From NCBI GenBank assembly GCA_003158735.1, contig PMLB01000123.1, positions 1 to 43,605 of the forward strand: DNA of 43,605 nucleotides, read 5' to 3'. Position numbers and translations under genes: made by a program. Source of the DNA: Myxococcales bacterium. Lineage in GTDB: Bacteria > Myxococcota_A > Polyangia > Fen-1088. Positions within the stretch are counted from its first letter, which is position 1, and each line of letters starts with the position of its first letter. Of the stretch, positions 8,602 through 19,831 are shown one piece after another. The notes below the pieces were generated by a model, which had not been told where the DNA came from, did not search any database, and saw only the letters and a list, made by a program, of their open reading frames with translations.

Positions 8602-9327
8602 CTAGTCCACCGTCGCGTCGTCGGCGCCACTGGCTCCGGCGTCCGGGCCACCCCCCGTGCCGCTGCCACAAGGCCCGACTATCCAGTTGCCGCCGTCGCC
8701 GTCAGCGGTGCCCGTTCCCCATTGGTTGCCAGCGTCGACATTCGCGTTCCCATAGAACAGGCCGGTGCCGGCCGAGCAAGACACGGTATCGGCAGCGTCC
8801 ATGAAGCCGAGCCAGGTGAAGGTGGGACTGACGCAAATAGCGGATCCCTCGGGCACGGCCGCGATGGCGAACGGGATCGGGGAGGCGTCGGTGCTGGCGG
8901 TCGACACGTAGCTGCCACAGAATGTCTTGATCGAGCTGCCGCTAGGTGGTTCCGGCAGCAAGGCGAATTCCCCGCGGTCTTCCGAGCTTTGGTATTGGTA
9001 CGAGCCGTAGGCATAGGCCGGTCGTGAGTCGCCAGTGAGCTGGTAGCCGGTGGTCGACGAAAGCGAGATTCTGGCGTTGGACTGGTCCAGCGCGCCCGCA
9101 AGGGATTCCGAGCTGCCGTTCAGAAAGAGAAGCCCGCCGCTGGCAGGAAGCGGGCCACTGGCTGCTTCCCTCACTGTGACATCGAGAGTTCCCATCTCGC
9201 CGGCGCCCACCATTACTCCGCGGTAGCTTCCAGGCCCACCGGATGTTGGCTTGCTGGCACAGCCCAGGAGCAACGACATGAAAGCCGCGCCAGAGAAGGC
9301 GAAATTGCGAAACGTAGAAATGTGCAT
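8602..9327 (-). CDS. Hypothetical lipoprotein
   Basis: N-terminal signal with lipobox-like SLLLGCASK; Gly/Ala/Asp-rich C-terminus. Confidence 0.6.
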   Translation of the reverse strand: MHISTFRNFAFSGAAFMSLLLGCASKPTSGGPGSYRGVMVGAGEMGTLDVTVREAASGPLPASGGLLFLNGSSESLAGALDQSNARISLSSTTGYQLTGDSRPAYAYGSYQYQSSEDRGEFALLPEPPSGSSIKTFCGSYVSTASTDASPIPFAIAAVPEGSAICVSPTFTWLGFMDAADTVSCSAGTGLFYGNANVDAGNQWGTGTADGDGGNWIVGPCGSGTGGGPDAGASGADDATVD

Positions 9328-9381
9328 GAAGAAAACTCCTCGGAGAGGGCTGAGCCTAGCAGCCCGCGGGGGCGTGCTCCA

Positions 9382-10621
9382 TCAAGCATGAGTGGAATTC
9401 TCGGTACGCGATGCCACCTCCTGCACGCGGTCGAGCACGGCGTGGGCGTTCATCACGCGGGCATAGATGTAAAGTGCAGCCGGCAATCCCTCGTCGAGGG
9501 CCGCCTCACTGACACGCAGGTGCTTGCTGACGGCAAAGACCACAGCCTGGGGTAGCCCCTTGCGTGCCAGCTCGATGCGCTTCCAGACAGCGTCGCGGCT
9601 CCAGAAGCCGAGAACTTCTAGATAGACCGTCTGCCCGGTTTGCTCGTGCACAAACTCCAGGTCGGGCACGCACTGGCCCACGCCCGGAAGATCGAGAATC
9701 GCGTCGCACAGGGCTGGCCGCCAGGGACCGGGCAAGGCCGAAAGATCGTGGAGCAGCGCGACCACTTCCTCGGAAAACGTGCTGGTCGGATGTCTGCCAT
9801 CATTGCCGTCGAGGAATTCTCCGGCCAGCGGGCCGCGCAGAGCATAGCGTAAGGGCCGCCGCTCGCGACCCCAGCGCAAGTCGGCCTCGATGGTGAAGCG
9901 GTCGCAGGTCATCAGCGCCGGCAAGGCGAGCGCGAGCTGGAGCCCATACTTGGTCACCGACTCGAAGAGGCTGTAGGGGCCATCGATGTGAAGATGATAG
10001 CCGGCGTGCTTGGGCAGGGCTTCGATGCGATGGAGCAGCCGCAGAAACTTGAGCTTGCGGAAGAGATGGCGATAGTTTGCAGGAGCCGCGCTCCACACCG
10101 TGGCGCGCACGCTCAGCGCGCGCAGCAGGACCGCCTGGTGTTGCGCGAGATGGTGCTCGGCCAGCAAGGCTTCGGGCGCAAGCAGGCGCGCCTCGCGAAG
10201 AATATGGGCGTCGGCTAGGTCGGCAAACAGCGCGCGCTCGATGCCGTCGCTGGCCACCCTGCGTTCGGTCGCCAGCGCCGCGACAACGGCGGCGCGATCA
10301 AAGGCGGCGTGCTCGGCCTCGCGGCGCACGCTGGCGGCCCGGGTGAAGAGCGTGCGGCGCAGTTCCATCGGATCCATGGCCGCATCTGCTTCGAATTCAC
10401 AGCGGTCGAGCACCAACTTCAGCAGGCCACGAGCCAGGCGTTGCTCGCGTGGCTCCACATCCACGGCGCCGCAGGCATCCAGCAGAGTGCCGCGAGACTG
10501 ACCGACATGCGCGCGCGCCAGGTCAAGATAGGCGGTGGCCAGTTCCAGCGCGCGAGGTCGCTCACCCTCGGAAACCGGCACCACGAACAGACGGTCGCCG
10601 CGCCGGCGCACGTGCACCAGG

Positions 10622-10635
<14 letters not shown>
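9382..10635 (-). CDS. Bax1-like (DUF790) nuclease, partner of XPB
   Basis: LLTADLVHVRRR... N-term; C-terminal PD-(D/E)xK-like VPDLEFVHEQTGQTVYLEVLGFWSRDAVWKRIELA. TTG start at 10635 overlaps the XPB 3' end by 14 nt; the longer ORF to 10809 is antisense/overlap artefact. Confidence 0.8.
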
Positions 10636-12058
<1,423 letters not shown>

Positions 12059-12481
12059 TCAGAGAAGCTCGTCGAGCCGCTCGCACACGTATTCGACGTA
12101 ACCGCGGCATTGCGCATGCACGCGCTGGCGATATGGGCACTGCGCAGCCGGGTCGTTGAAATCTAGGCCGGTGAGGGTGAAGCAGTTGTCGCTGCCAAAA
12201 CGCGCACGAAATCCCTTCACCAGCGACTGGACTTTGCTGACCAGGACGTCGCGATCGTCGCCCAGTTTGTCGCGGCCAAAAGCGGCGCTGAGCACCAGCA
12301 CGCCGCCAGTCAGCGCCCCGCACACGGACTTGGTGCGGCTGAGCCCACCGCCAAACCCGGTGGCGATGCGTGGGATCAGGTCACTCTGGCGGCCCATGCG
12401 TTTCATCCCGGCCATGGCCACAGCCTCGGTGCAGGTCAGGCCACTGTCGAAGATTTCGACTGCCAGCTTCGTGCTCGACAT
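12059..12481 (-). CDS. C_GCAxxG_C_C family protein
   Basis: CTEAV..., ATGFGGGLSRTKSVCGALTGGVLVLS and spaced downstream Cys residues match this redox-type family. Confidence 0.82.
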   Translation of the reverse strand: MSSTKLAVEIFDSGLTCTEAVAMAGMKRMGRQSDLIPRIATGFGGGLSRTKSVCGALTGGVLVLSAAFGRDKLGDDRDVLVSKVQSLVKGFRARFGSDNCFTLTGLDFNDPAAQCPYRQRVHAQCRGYVEYVCERLDELL

Positions 12482-12564
12482 GCGCTGATGGTAGCACCGC
12501 CACGGAAATGGTCAGGCAATTCTCCTGGGCGCGGCAAACGGCTTCATGTGACATTCTCCTTCGC

Positions 12565-14073
12565 ATGCGCGCAAAGATCGTCGTCGCCGTCGCGTTGCTG
12601 CTGGGCCTGGTGGTCTGGGACTTCGCCGCGGCCACCACCTTCGTGGGTGACGACTACCTGTTCCTCGCGTTCGCGCGGCTGGAACCCAATCCGCTGCTGG
12701 CCTTCACGCGCGACATGCACGGCGGCGAATACTACCGGCCCCTGCCCATGCTGCTGTGGTGGCTGCTCAATCGGGTAGGGCAGGGGGTGCAGTGGCCGTT
12801 CGCCCTGGCGGGGTTTCTGTTGCACGCGGGGAGCGCCGCTCTGGTCGTGGCGCTGGGCCGCGGGGTTGGGTTCACGCTGCGGGTTTCCTTGGTTGCGGGC
12901 GCGCTGTTCCTGATCGCGCCGGCCCAGCGCGAAGCTGCGCTGTGGTTCGCCGCCAGCACCGATCTTCTGGCCACGGTCGCAACCCTGGCGGCCCTGGTCT
13001 GCCTGTTGCGTGCGTCGCGAGGCTGGCAAGTGGCGTCGGTCGTGCTGGCTGCGCTGGCGTATTTCTCCAAGGAAACGGCGCTGGTCTTGCCGTTGCTCGG
13101 GGTGGCGGCGAAATGGGCTGTGGATTCACGTCGGCAGCAGGCCGCGACTGAGAACACAGGGAGGAGAGGAGGGTTCACAGAGCTTCTTCGGGCGTGCGTC
13201 GCGCCGGTGGTTCCGCATATGGTTGTGGCGGGTGGGTACTTGATGGTTCGGTTCGTGGTACTGGGGGGGCTGGGCGGCGTCAACGATCCGGTTGCGCCTT
13301 GGTGGGGACGAGGCCTGCAGATGGCTGCGGGCCTGGTCCATGCGGTGACGGCCTATGCGCTTCTTCCCGAGGTTCTGGCGTGGCTTGTGGGCGGCGGGCT
13401 GTTGCTGGTCGGCGGAGTGTTTGCGGTGCGCGCCCGCGCCTGGTTCCCCATCTTGTGGACGTTGCTGGCTTTGTTGCCGCTGCCGGCGGCTGGTTGGGTG
13501 GTGGGCGCGCGCTACTACTATCTGCCTGCGGTGGGGCTGATGCTGATGCTGGCCTGGGCCGCCGAAACGCGCGGGTCGGTGGTCGTGATGGTTGTCATCG
13601 CCTTGCTGGCAGCCTTGGGTTTGGGCTCGACCGCTGCGCGCATGGGCGAAGTCCGCCGCTACCGGGCGGTCTTGGCTGCGGCCCGAGATGTCGTGGCCAA
13701 GGGTGCGCAGGCGGGGCACACGATCTTCCTGGTGCGAAACGCGGTGAAAGACCTGGACCTGGCGCTCAAGTTCACCACGCCGGCGGGCCGCTTGCCACAG
13801 CCGCTGCTGGTGATCCCCGACGTGCCCGCCTCGTTCGTCTGGATGCCCGACGCGCTTGCCGACCGCGCACGCTTTCTGCTGGCGAGGCCGCCCTTGCCGC
13901 CTGCCGGGGCCTATCGCTTTGGTGGCCAGTCCATCGTGGGTCTGGCCCGGCGCGAGGAAGCCCCGGACCTCGACGAGGTGCTCGCACGGCTGCCCGAAAT
14001 TCGCTTCATCGAGCTGGTCACGGACGGCCGCGGCCAGGTAACCGGACGGGACCGAACCGAACCGCGCCCATGA
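12565..14073 (+). CDS. Multi-pass membrane protein, glycosyltransferase (GT-C)-like
   Basis: ORF 12370-14073; ATG at 12565. VGDDYLFLAFARLEPNPLLAFTRDMHGGEYYRPLPMLLWWLLN and many TM helices resemble GT-C-type glycosyltransferases. Confidence 0.65.
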   Translation: MRAKIVVAVALLLGLVVWDFAAATTFVGDDYLFLAFARLEPNPLLAFTRDMHGGEYYRPLPMLLWWLLNRVGQGVQWPFALAGFLLHAGSAALVVALGRGVGFTLRVSLVAGALFLIAPAQREAALWFAASTDLLATVATLAALVCLLRASRGWQVASVVLAALAYFSKETALVLPLLGVAAKWAVDSRRQQAATENTGRRGGFTELLRACVAPVVPHMVVAGGYLMVRFVVLGGLGGVNDPVAPWWGRGLQMAAGLVHAVTAYALLPEVLAWLVGGGLLLVGGVFAVRARAWFPILWTLLALLPLPAAGWVVGARYYYLPAVGLMLMLAWAAETRGSVVVMVVIALLAALGLGSTAARMGEVRRYRAVLAAARDVVAKGAQAGHTIFLVRNAVKDLDLALKFTTPAGRLPQPLLVIPDVPASFVWMPDALADRARFLLARPPLPPAGAYRFGGQSIVGLARREEAPDLDEVLARLPEIRFIELVTDGRGQVTGRDRTEPRP

Positions 14074-14168
14074 GCCCACGTGTGGCCACATTTCCAGCCA
14101 CATTTCCAGGGCTGGCCGTGCGCGACGGGCTGGCGTAGCATCCCGCTCCAGGAGACAACAGCAACGTC

Positions 14169-15050
14169 ATGGCAAAGGCGAGTCAGAATCACCTGGAGCT
14201 AATCAAATGCGCGGTCTCGCTGGCCCAGAAGCGAACCTTCGACCATTTGCTGTACGTGGGCGACATCCCGCTGCCCGAGGAAGTCTTCCGCGGTAAGCCG
14301 CGGGCGCGCAAGAAGTTGGTGCAGGCCGTGGTGAGCGAGGCCCAGCGCGCGGTGGTCGAGGCCACCGGCGTTCCCGTGATCCCGCTGCCTCAGTACGACC
14401 TGGGGCGGCCCGAGAAGCTGAAGCTGGCCCTGGTCAGCGGCATCGCCCGTGGGCTGTACTCCGAGGGTGACGTGGTGGTGGCCCTGCTCTCGGCTCGTCC
14501 CGTGGGCAAGCCGGATTCCATCCTGGTGGTCAATGTGGGGCCCGACGAGGAAGACGTGGGCTTCGGTTTCTTGCGCTCGGAAGGCGTGCAGCCCGAGATT
14601 CTGGAGGCGCTCATCGACCTGGCGGTCACCATCGGTGTGGAGGGCTGGGAAGGCCGGCCAGTGGGGGCGTTGTTCGTGATTGGCGACTCCAACAAGGTCA
14701 TGGAGCAGTCGCGACCGCTCAGCCTCAATCCCTTCCAGGGATACTCGGAGGACGAGCGCAACATGTTGAGCCCCGAAGTGCGCCGCGCCCTGCGCGCTTT
14801 TGCCGTGCTCGACGGCGCCTTCGTCCTGCGCGAAGACGGCGTAGTTCTGGCCGCAGGCCGCTACCTCAACTTCGACGAAAAGGATGTGCGCGTGCCCCTG
14901 GGCTTGGGTTCGCGCCACATGGCCGCCGCCGGCATGACCCACGAGACCGAAGCCATCGCTGTGGTGGTGTCACAGACATCAGGCGCCGTGCGGGTCTTCC
15001 GCCACGGCCGCGCGGTGCTCGAGGTGTCGTCGAGAATCCGGAGGTCGTAG
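14169..15050 (+). CDS. Diadenylate cyclase (DacZ/DisA_N domain)
   Basis: C-terminal DGAFVLREDGVVLAAGRYL...LGLGSRHMAAAGMTHETEAIAVVVSQTSGAVRVFRHG corresponds to the DGA and RHR-type motifs of DAC domains; N-terminal alpha/beta domain as in DacZ-type enzymes. Confidence 0.82.
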   Translation: MAKASQNHLELIKCAVSLAQKRTFDHLLYVGDIPLPEEVFRGKPRARKKLVQAVVSEAQRAVVEATGVPVIPLPQYDLGRPEKLKLALVSGIARGLYSEGDVVVALLSARPVGKPDSILVVNVGPDEEDVGFGFLRSEGVQPEILEALIDLAVTIGVEGWEGRPVGALFVIGDSNKVMEQSRPLSLNPFQGYSEDERNMLSPEVRRALRAFAVLDGAFVLREDGVVLAAGRYLNFDEKDVRVPLGLGSRHMAAAGMTHETEAIAVVVSQTSGAVRVFRHGRAVLEVSSRIRRS

Positions 15051-15821
15051 GTGCGCTTGAAGACCAACGGCACAATCGACCTGCCGATTCGGGCCAAGAG
15101 CGGCAAGAGGGTCGCGGACCTTCTCGCCGTGCTGCGTTCCATGGGCAGCGAGAAAGACCGGGCGGGCATGGCTCGCTATGGAATCAACGTCGAGAACGCT
15201 TTCGGCGTCTCGGTCTACAAGTTGCGCTGGATCGCGAAACGCCTCGGCACGGACCATGCGCTGGCGCTTGCCCTGTGGGCGACAGGAAACCACGAAGCAC
15301 GCCTGCTGGCCTGCTTTGTCGACGATCCGGCCGCGGCCAGCGAAAGTCAGCTCGAATCATGGGCACGCGACTTCGATTCGTGGGACATCTGCGACCAGGC
15401 GACCACCAGCCTGTTCGACCTGACGAAACACGCTTGGCCCAAGGCCGTCGCGTGGGCCGCACGCGACGAGGAATGGGTCAAGCGCGCTGGCTTCACGTTG
15501 ATGGCGGGGCTGGCGGTGCACGACAAGTCGGCCGGCGACCAGCGTTACCGCAAACTGCTGCCTTTGATTGCGCGTGGGGCGTTCGACGATCGCAATTTCG
15601 TCAAGAAGGCGGTCAACTGGGCCTTGCGCAACATCGGCAAGCGCAACCGGGCGCTCAACGCCGCTGCCATCGTTTGCGCGGAGAAGATCCGCGTGGCCGC
15701 CAACAAGCGCGCCGGCAGTGAACGTGGCGGCGACCCGGGAGCACGCGGCGCCCGCTGGGTAGCCGCTGACGCGCTCCGCGAACTCACGTCCGCAAAGGCA
15801 CAAGCGCGGCTCAAGGACTGA
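15051..15821 (+). CDS. DNA alkylation repair protein, AlkD-like (HEAT-like)
   Basis: GTG start immediately after the preceding TAG; YGINVENAFGVSVYKLRWIAKRLGTDHALALALWATGNHEARLLACFVDDP, FDSWDICDQATTSLF, NFVKKAVNWALRNIGKRN typical of AlkD family. Confidence 0.88.
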   Translation: MRLKTNGTIDLPIRAKSGKRVADLLAVLRSMGSEKDRAGMARYGINVENAFGVSVYKLRWIAKRLGTDHALALALWATGNHEARLLACFVDDPAAASESQLESWARDFDSWDICDQATTSLFDLTKHAWPKAVAWAARDEEWVKRAGFTLMAGLAVHDKSAGDQRYRKLLPLIARGAFDDRNFVKKAVNWALRNIGKRNRALNAAAIVCAEKIRVAANKRAGSERGGDPGARGARWVAADALRELTSAKAQARLKD

Positions 15822-15822
15822 A

Positions 15823-17100
15823 CTAGAAGTCCACCAACTCGCGGACCTTCGCCGCCAGCTCGGCCTCGGTCACGTCGTGCTGCTGCCGCGTGCTGAGATC
15901 GCGCAGAACCAGTTTCCCGCTCTGAAGCTCGTTGTCACCGACGATGAGCGCCAGGCGTGCCTTGAGTGCGTCGGCGCGCTTGAGCTGCGACTTTAAGCTC
16001 GCCGTACGATGTTCCAGCTCGGTGCGAACGCCTTGCAGGCGCAGTCGGTGTGCCACCGGCAGGGCCCAGGCTTGGGCTTTGTCTCCCAGCACGGCGATGA
16101 AAAGCGCCAATACGGGCTCGAATTCCTCGGCCGGCTCGACCAGCGCCAGCAGGACACGTTCGATGCCGACGCCGAAACCGATGGCCGGTACCTCGGGCCC
16201 GCCCAGCGAGGACACCAGACGATCGTAGCGCCCGCCGCCGCCCAGGGTGTTCTGCGCGCCCAGATCGCCAATCTTGGCCTTCACCTCGAAGATGGTGCCG
16301 GTGTAGTAGTCGAGCCCGCGCACCAGCTTGGTGTCCACCACGCTTTGCACTCCGAGCGCGGAAAGATGGCTGCGCACGGTTTCGAAGTGCTGCTTGGATG
16401 CGTCGCCCAGAACGTCGAGCAATATCGGCGCGTGGCTGGCAAGCGCCTGGATGTCGGGGTCCTTGGAATCCAGGATGCGCAGCGGATTGGTCTGCAGGCG
16501 CTGGCGCGAGCCCTCGTCCAGTTTGTCGAGATGGTTGGAAAAGTAGCCGCGCAGGGCCTCGCGATAGCTGGCCCGTTCCTCGGGCGCGCCCAGGGTATTC
16601 ACCGCAACCTCGAGGTCGGAGGACTTGATGCCTACATCGGCCAGCAGCGCCACCAACATGGCGATCATCTCGGCGTCGACGGAAGGCGCGGCCAACCCGA
16701 ACACCTCGGCGCCGACTTGATGGAACTGGCGTAAACGGCCGCGCTGGGCGCGTTCGTGCCGGAACATGGGGCCCAGGTAGTACCAGCGGGTCACGGGCTC
16801 GCGGGTCCACTGCGAACGCGCGATGTACGCTCGCACCGCGCAGGCCGTGCCCTCGGGTCGCATGGACACCGACTGCCCGTCGCGGTCAGAGAAAGTGTAC
16901 ATCTGCTTCTCGACCACCTCGGTGTCTTCGCCCACCGAGCGCACGAAGAGCGGCGTGTACTCGAGAATCGGTGTGCGCAATTCGTGATAGGCGAACGACT
17001 CGAGCATCGAGCGCGCTTTTTCTTCGACGAATTGCCACTTCGACACCTCAGGCGGGAGGATGTCGTTCATTCCCTTGACGGTTGGCGGCAGGTCAGACAC
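15823..17100 (-). CDS. hisS: Histidine--tRNA ligase
   Basis: VKGMNDILPPEVSKW, FRHERAQRGRLRQFHQVGAEVFG, LVRGLDYYTGTIFEVKA, GGGGRYDRLVSSLGGPEVPAIGFGVGIERV. Start uncertain: GTG at 17100, or upstream to 17208. Confidence 0.93.
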   Translation of the reverse strand: MSDLPPTVKGMNDILPPEVSKWQFVEEKARSMLESFAYHELRTPILEYTPLFVRSVGEDTEVVEKQMYTFSDRDGQSVSMRPEGTACAVRAYIARSQWTREPVTRWYYLGPMFRHERAQRGRLRQFHQVGAEVFGLAAPSVDAEMIAMLVALLADVGIKSSDLEVAVNTLGAPEERASYREALRGYFSNHLDKLDEGSRQRLQTNPLRILDSKDPDIQALASHAPILLDVLGDASKQHFETVRSHLSALGVQSVVDTKLVRGLDYYTGTIFEVKAKIGDLGAQNTLGGGGRYDRLVSSLGGPEVPAIGFGVGIERVLLALVEPAEEFEPVLALFIAVLGDKAQAWALPVAHRLRLQGVRTELEHRTASLKSQLKRADALKARLALIVGDNELQSGKLVLRDLSTRQQHDVTEAELAAKVRELVDF

Positions 17101-17244
17101 GACTGGTTTTATAGCAGATACCAGGCTCGGCGCGGCGGCTGCCGCCACACCCAGGCTGCTCACGCTCTCGCTTGCGCCCAGGCCGGCCGCGACCAGCCCG
17201 CTGCTCACGCCAGCCTTTGTGCAGGGGTGCTACCATGCCTGGCC

Positions 17245-19707
17245 GTGCTCGAATCTCGTCGCCGTCCCGGCTGGATCCTCTTCCCCCTCTTCGTGCTGTC
17301 GGGGGCCAGCGGTCTGTGCTTCGAGATCCTCTGGGCGCGACAGCTGCAGGTGGTGCTCGGCGCCACTAGCAAGGCGATCGCCGGCGTGGTCAGCCTGTTT
17401 ATGTTGGGCTTGGCGCTGGGCGGAACCTTGGGCGCCCGGTGGGCCATCCGCGTGCGTCGGCCGGCCCTGGCCTATGGTGCTGCGGAACTCGGCATCGGCT
17501 TGTGCGCGGCGGTGGTCACAGTTGTGCTGCCACACCTGGAAAGTGTGGACAGCGTGGGCCTGCGCTACCTCGTGGCAGCCCTGTGTCTGGTACTTCCCAG
17601 CACGCTTATGGGCTTGACGTTTCCCTTGGTGATGCAGGCTTGCGATCCCGGGGGCCGTGGCGGAGGTGGCGGACTGTACGCCGCCAACACGGCGGGCGCC
17701 ACCCTGGGCTGCATGCTGGCGGGCTTCTTGGGCATCGGTGGCCTGGGCGTCCGCGCCACCGCCGGGATCGCGGTTGCGGGCAATCTGCTGTGCGGCCTCA
17801 CCGCGCTGTTGCTTTTTCGCAGGGTGGTCGCAGCGGCCTACCACGCTCCCATCGACGGCACCGCGCCCGAGCCGTCAGCCGAGACCGACCCGCGCGTGCG
17901 GCCGCTGGTGTTCGCGGCTGCGGGCATGGCCGGCGCCAGCGCGCTGGGCGCTGAGATCCTCTGGACGCGCGTCCTCATACCCTGCGTGAACTCATCCAGC
18001 TACGCCTTCTCGGCCATCCTGGCCACCTACCTGGCCGGTCTGGCTTTGGGTGCGACCTGGGTGGCCCGTCGCTGCGTCCGGCTGTCGTCGTCCCAGATGG
18101 CGCGCTTGTTCGGCCTTTTGCAACTTGGGCTGGGGGTGCTGGTGTGGGCCACGCCCCGCTTGCTACGCGTGGCCGAGACCCTCGTGCCGGGCTACGTGGG
18201 CATCCGTCAGATCACGTCGCTGGCGGGCGGGTTGGCCATGATGGCGGGTGTGTTCGCCAAAGCCGCTATCGTGGTGCTGGTCCCCACTTTTCTGATGGGG
18301 GCGAGTCTGCCCCTGTGCATCGCCCAGATGGCGCGCACTGGCCTGGCGGGTGGAGCAGCAGCGGGACGGGTCGTGGCGCTGAACACGGTGGGTGGCGTGG
18401 CTGGCTCCGTGCTGGCCGGGTTTGCGCTGCTGCCTGGCCTGGGCAGCGGCAAGGCATTGCTCGTCGTTGGTCTTGGCAATTTCGTGGCAGCGCTGCTGCT
18501 GCTGGGGCCGAAGACCCCGTGTGGCAGTCGGCGTCTGGCCACGCTCGCGCTCACCGCGGTGGTCGTGCTCTTGCTCCTCGTCATCGGGCATCCTGACGCT
18601 CCGCCGTTCCTGGGGCGCCTGGCTCAGGGAGCGCAGCCGTTGCTGGTCGACGAGGGTCCGCAGGATACGACCGCAGTCATCGAACAAGGTCCGCCCGGAC
18701 GGCGCAATCGCACCATTTTGTCCAACGGCGTGTCGTATGCCGGCGACGCGCCGGCCGCTCAGCGCTACATGGGCCTTCTGGGGCATCTTCCCGTGTTGCT
18801 TTCGGACGACGCCGCTCAAAGTCTGGTGATCTGCGTGGGCACGGGTACCACGGCGGCCAACCTGGCCACCCACGACGAGGTTCGCCAGATCGACTTGGTC
18901 GACATCAGCCCGGCTGTGCACAAGACGCTGCCGCTCTTCGCGCATGTCAACCAATCGGTGTGGAACGATCCGCGCGTCCGAATGCATGAGGCCGACGGCC
19001 GCCAGTTCGTGACCCGGGCGCCGCAAAACTACGGTGTGATCACCCTGGAACCGCCGCCTCCGCGCACCGCTGGCGCTGCCAGCCTGTACACCATCGGCTT
19101 CTATGAACGGGCACGCGCCTCGCTGCGTCCGGGTGGCGTGATCGCGCAGTGGCTGCCCCTGCACGGCCTGACCGAGGCCGAGATCCTCATGCTGGCCCGC
19201 ACCTTCCTGACCGTGTTTCCCGAAGCGGCGTTGTTTCTGCTCAATCCCGACGAGGCGGCCCTGCTCGGTTCGCCCAGCCCGCTGGTGTTCGACGTCGATC
19301 GCGTGCGCCGCCGTCTGGAAAGCCCGGCAGTTCGGGCCGCGCTTGCTCGCATTGGGTTTGCCACCGACGACACGAGCCATCTCGCGGCCGATCTGCTGGC
19401 GCTGGCGCCGGTCAGTGGGCCGGCCTTGCGCGAGCTGGTTGGCGACGGTCCGGTGGTCACCGATGACCGTCCTCTCATTGAGCAGTTCGGTTTCATCCTG
19501 GCAGCGGACGCCTCCTGGCGGCTTGACCCCGATGGGCGGCGCGGACTGCTGCGCCGGCTGGCCGACCGGCCAGCACCGGCCCTGCCTAGCCGGGGCGCGG
19601 CCCTGCCTGATCTGACAGCCGCGCGTGAGACCCTGCGCTCGCGCATCCTCGCCTGGTTGGCCCAGGTCGAGCGAACCCCGGCCGCAGGGGGGCGCCGTTT
19701 GTACTGA
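17245..19707 (+). CDS. Fused MFS-like membrane / spermidine synthase-like protein
   Basis: SGASGLCFEILWARQLQVVLGATSKAIAGVVSLFMLGLALGG with TM helices, then VICVGTGTTAANLATHDEVRQIDLVDISPAV...LEPPPP methyltransferase-fold region. GTG at 17245; upstream of this the ORF is antisense to hisS. Confidence 0.83.
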   Translation: MLESRRRPGWILFPLFVLSGASGLCFEILWARQLQVVLGATSKAIAGVVSLFMLGLALGGTLGARWAIRVRRPALAYGAAELGIGLCAAVVTVVLPHLESVDSVGLRYLVAALCLVLPSTLMGLTFPLVMQACDPGGRGGGGGLYAANTAGATLGCMLAGFLGIGGLGVRATAGIAVAGNLLCGLTALLLFRRVVAAAYHAPIDGTAPEPSAETDPRVRPLVFAAAGMAGASALGAEILWTRVLIPCVNSSSYAFSAILATYLAGLALGATWVARRCVRLSSSQMARLFGLLQLGLGVLVWATPRLLRVAETLVPGYVGIRQITSLAGGLAMMAGVFAKAAIVVLVPTFLMGASLPLCIAQMARTGLAGGAAAGRVVALNTVGGVAGSVLAGFALLPGLGSGKALLVVGLGNFVAALLLLGPKTPCGSRRLATLALTAVVVLLLLVIGHPDAPPFLGRLAQGAQPLLVDEGPQDTTAVIEQGPPGRRNRTILSNGVSYAGDAPAAQRYMGLLGHLPVLLSDDAAQSLVICVGTGTTAANLATHDEVRQIDLVDISPAVHKTLPLFAHVNQSVWNDPRVRMHEADGRQFVTRAPQNYGVITLEPPPPRTAGAASLYTIGFYERARASLRPGGVIAQWLPLHGLTEAEILMLARTFLTVFPEAALFLLNPDEAALLGSPSPLVFDVDRVRRRLESPAVRAALARIGFATDDTSHLAADLLALAPVSGPALRELVGDGPVVTDDRPLIEQFGFILAADASWRLDPDGRRGLLRRLADRPAPALPSRGAALPDLTAARETLRSRILAWLAQVERTPAAGGRRLY

Positions 19708-19831
19708 TTCTTGGAAGATTCGTGGCTGGTTCAATCGGCGGTTCCGCAACCGAAAGCCGGATCTGGGACCGGCCGTCGGATACGGTTCCGACTACCGGCT
19801 CCGGCTGCCGGCGGAAACACAGATCCCCAGC

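Noticed and set aside
14084-14108. Short tandem gccacatttcca gccacatttcca before the diadenylate cyclase gene
   Set aside because: Only two 12-bp units; could be a terminator part or chance, no further support.
16756-17244. N-terminal extension of the 983-aa plus-strand ORF
   Set aside because: Runs antisense to hisS; the membrane protein plausibly starts at GTG 17245.
18163-19749. Minus-strand ORF of 528 aa opposite the spermidine-synthase-like gene
   Set aside because: Shadow ORF; no recognisable motifs.
19708-19831. GC-rich inverted-repeat-like DNA between convergent genes (ccgg-rich)
   Set aside because: Most likely a bidirectional terminator region; no U-tract or repeat relationship to copies A/B that I could see.
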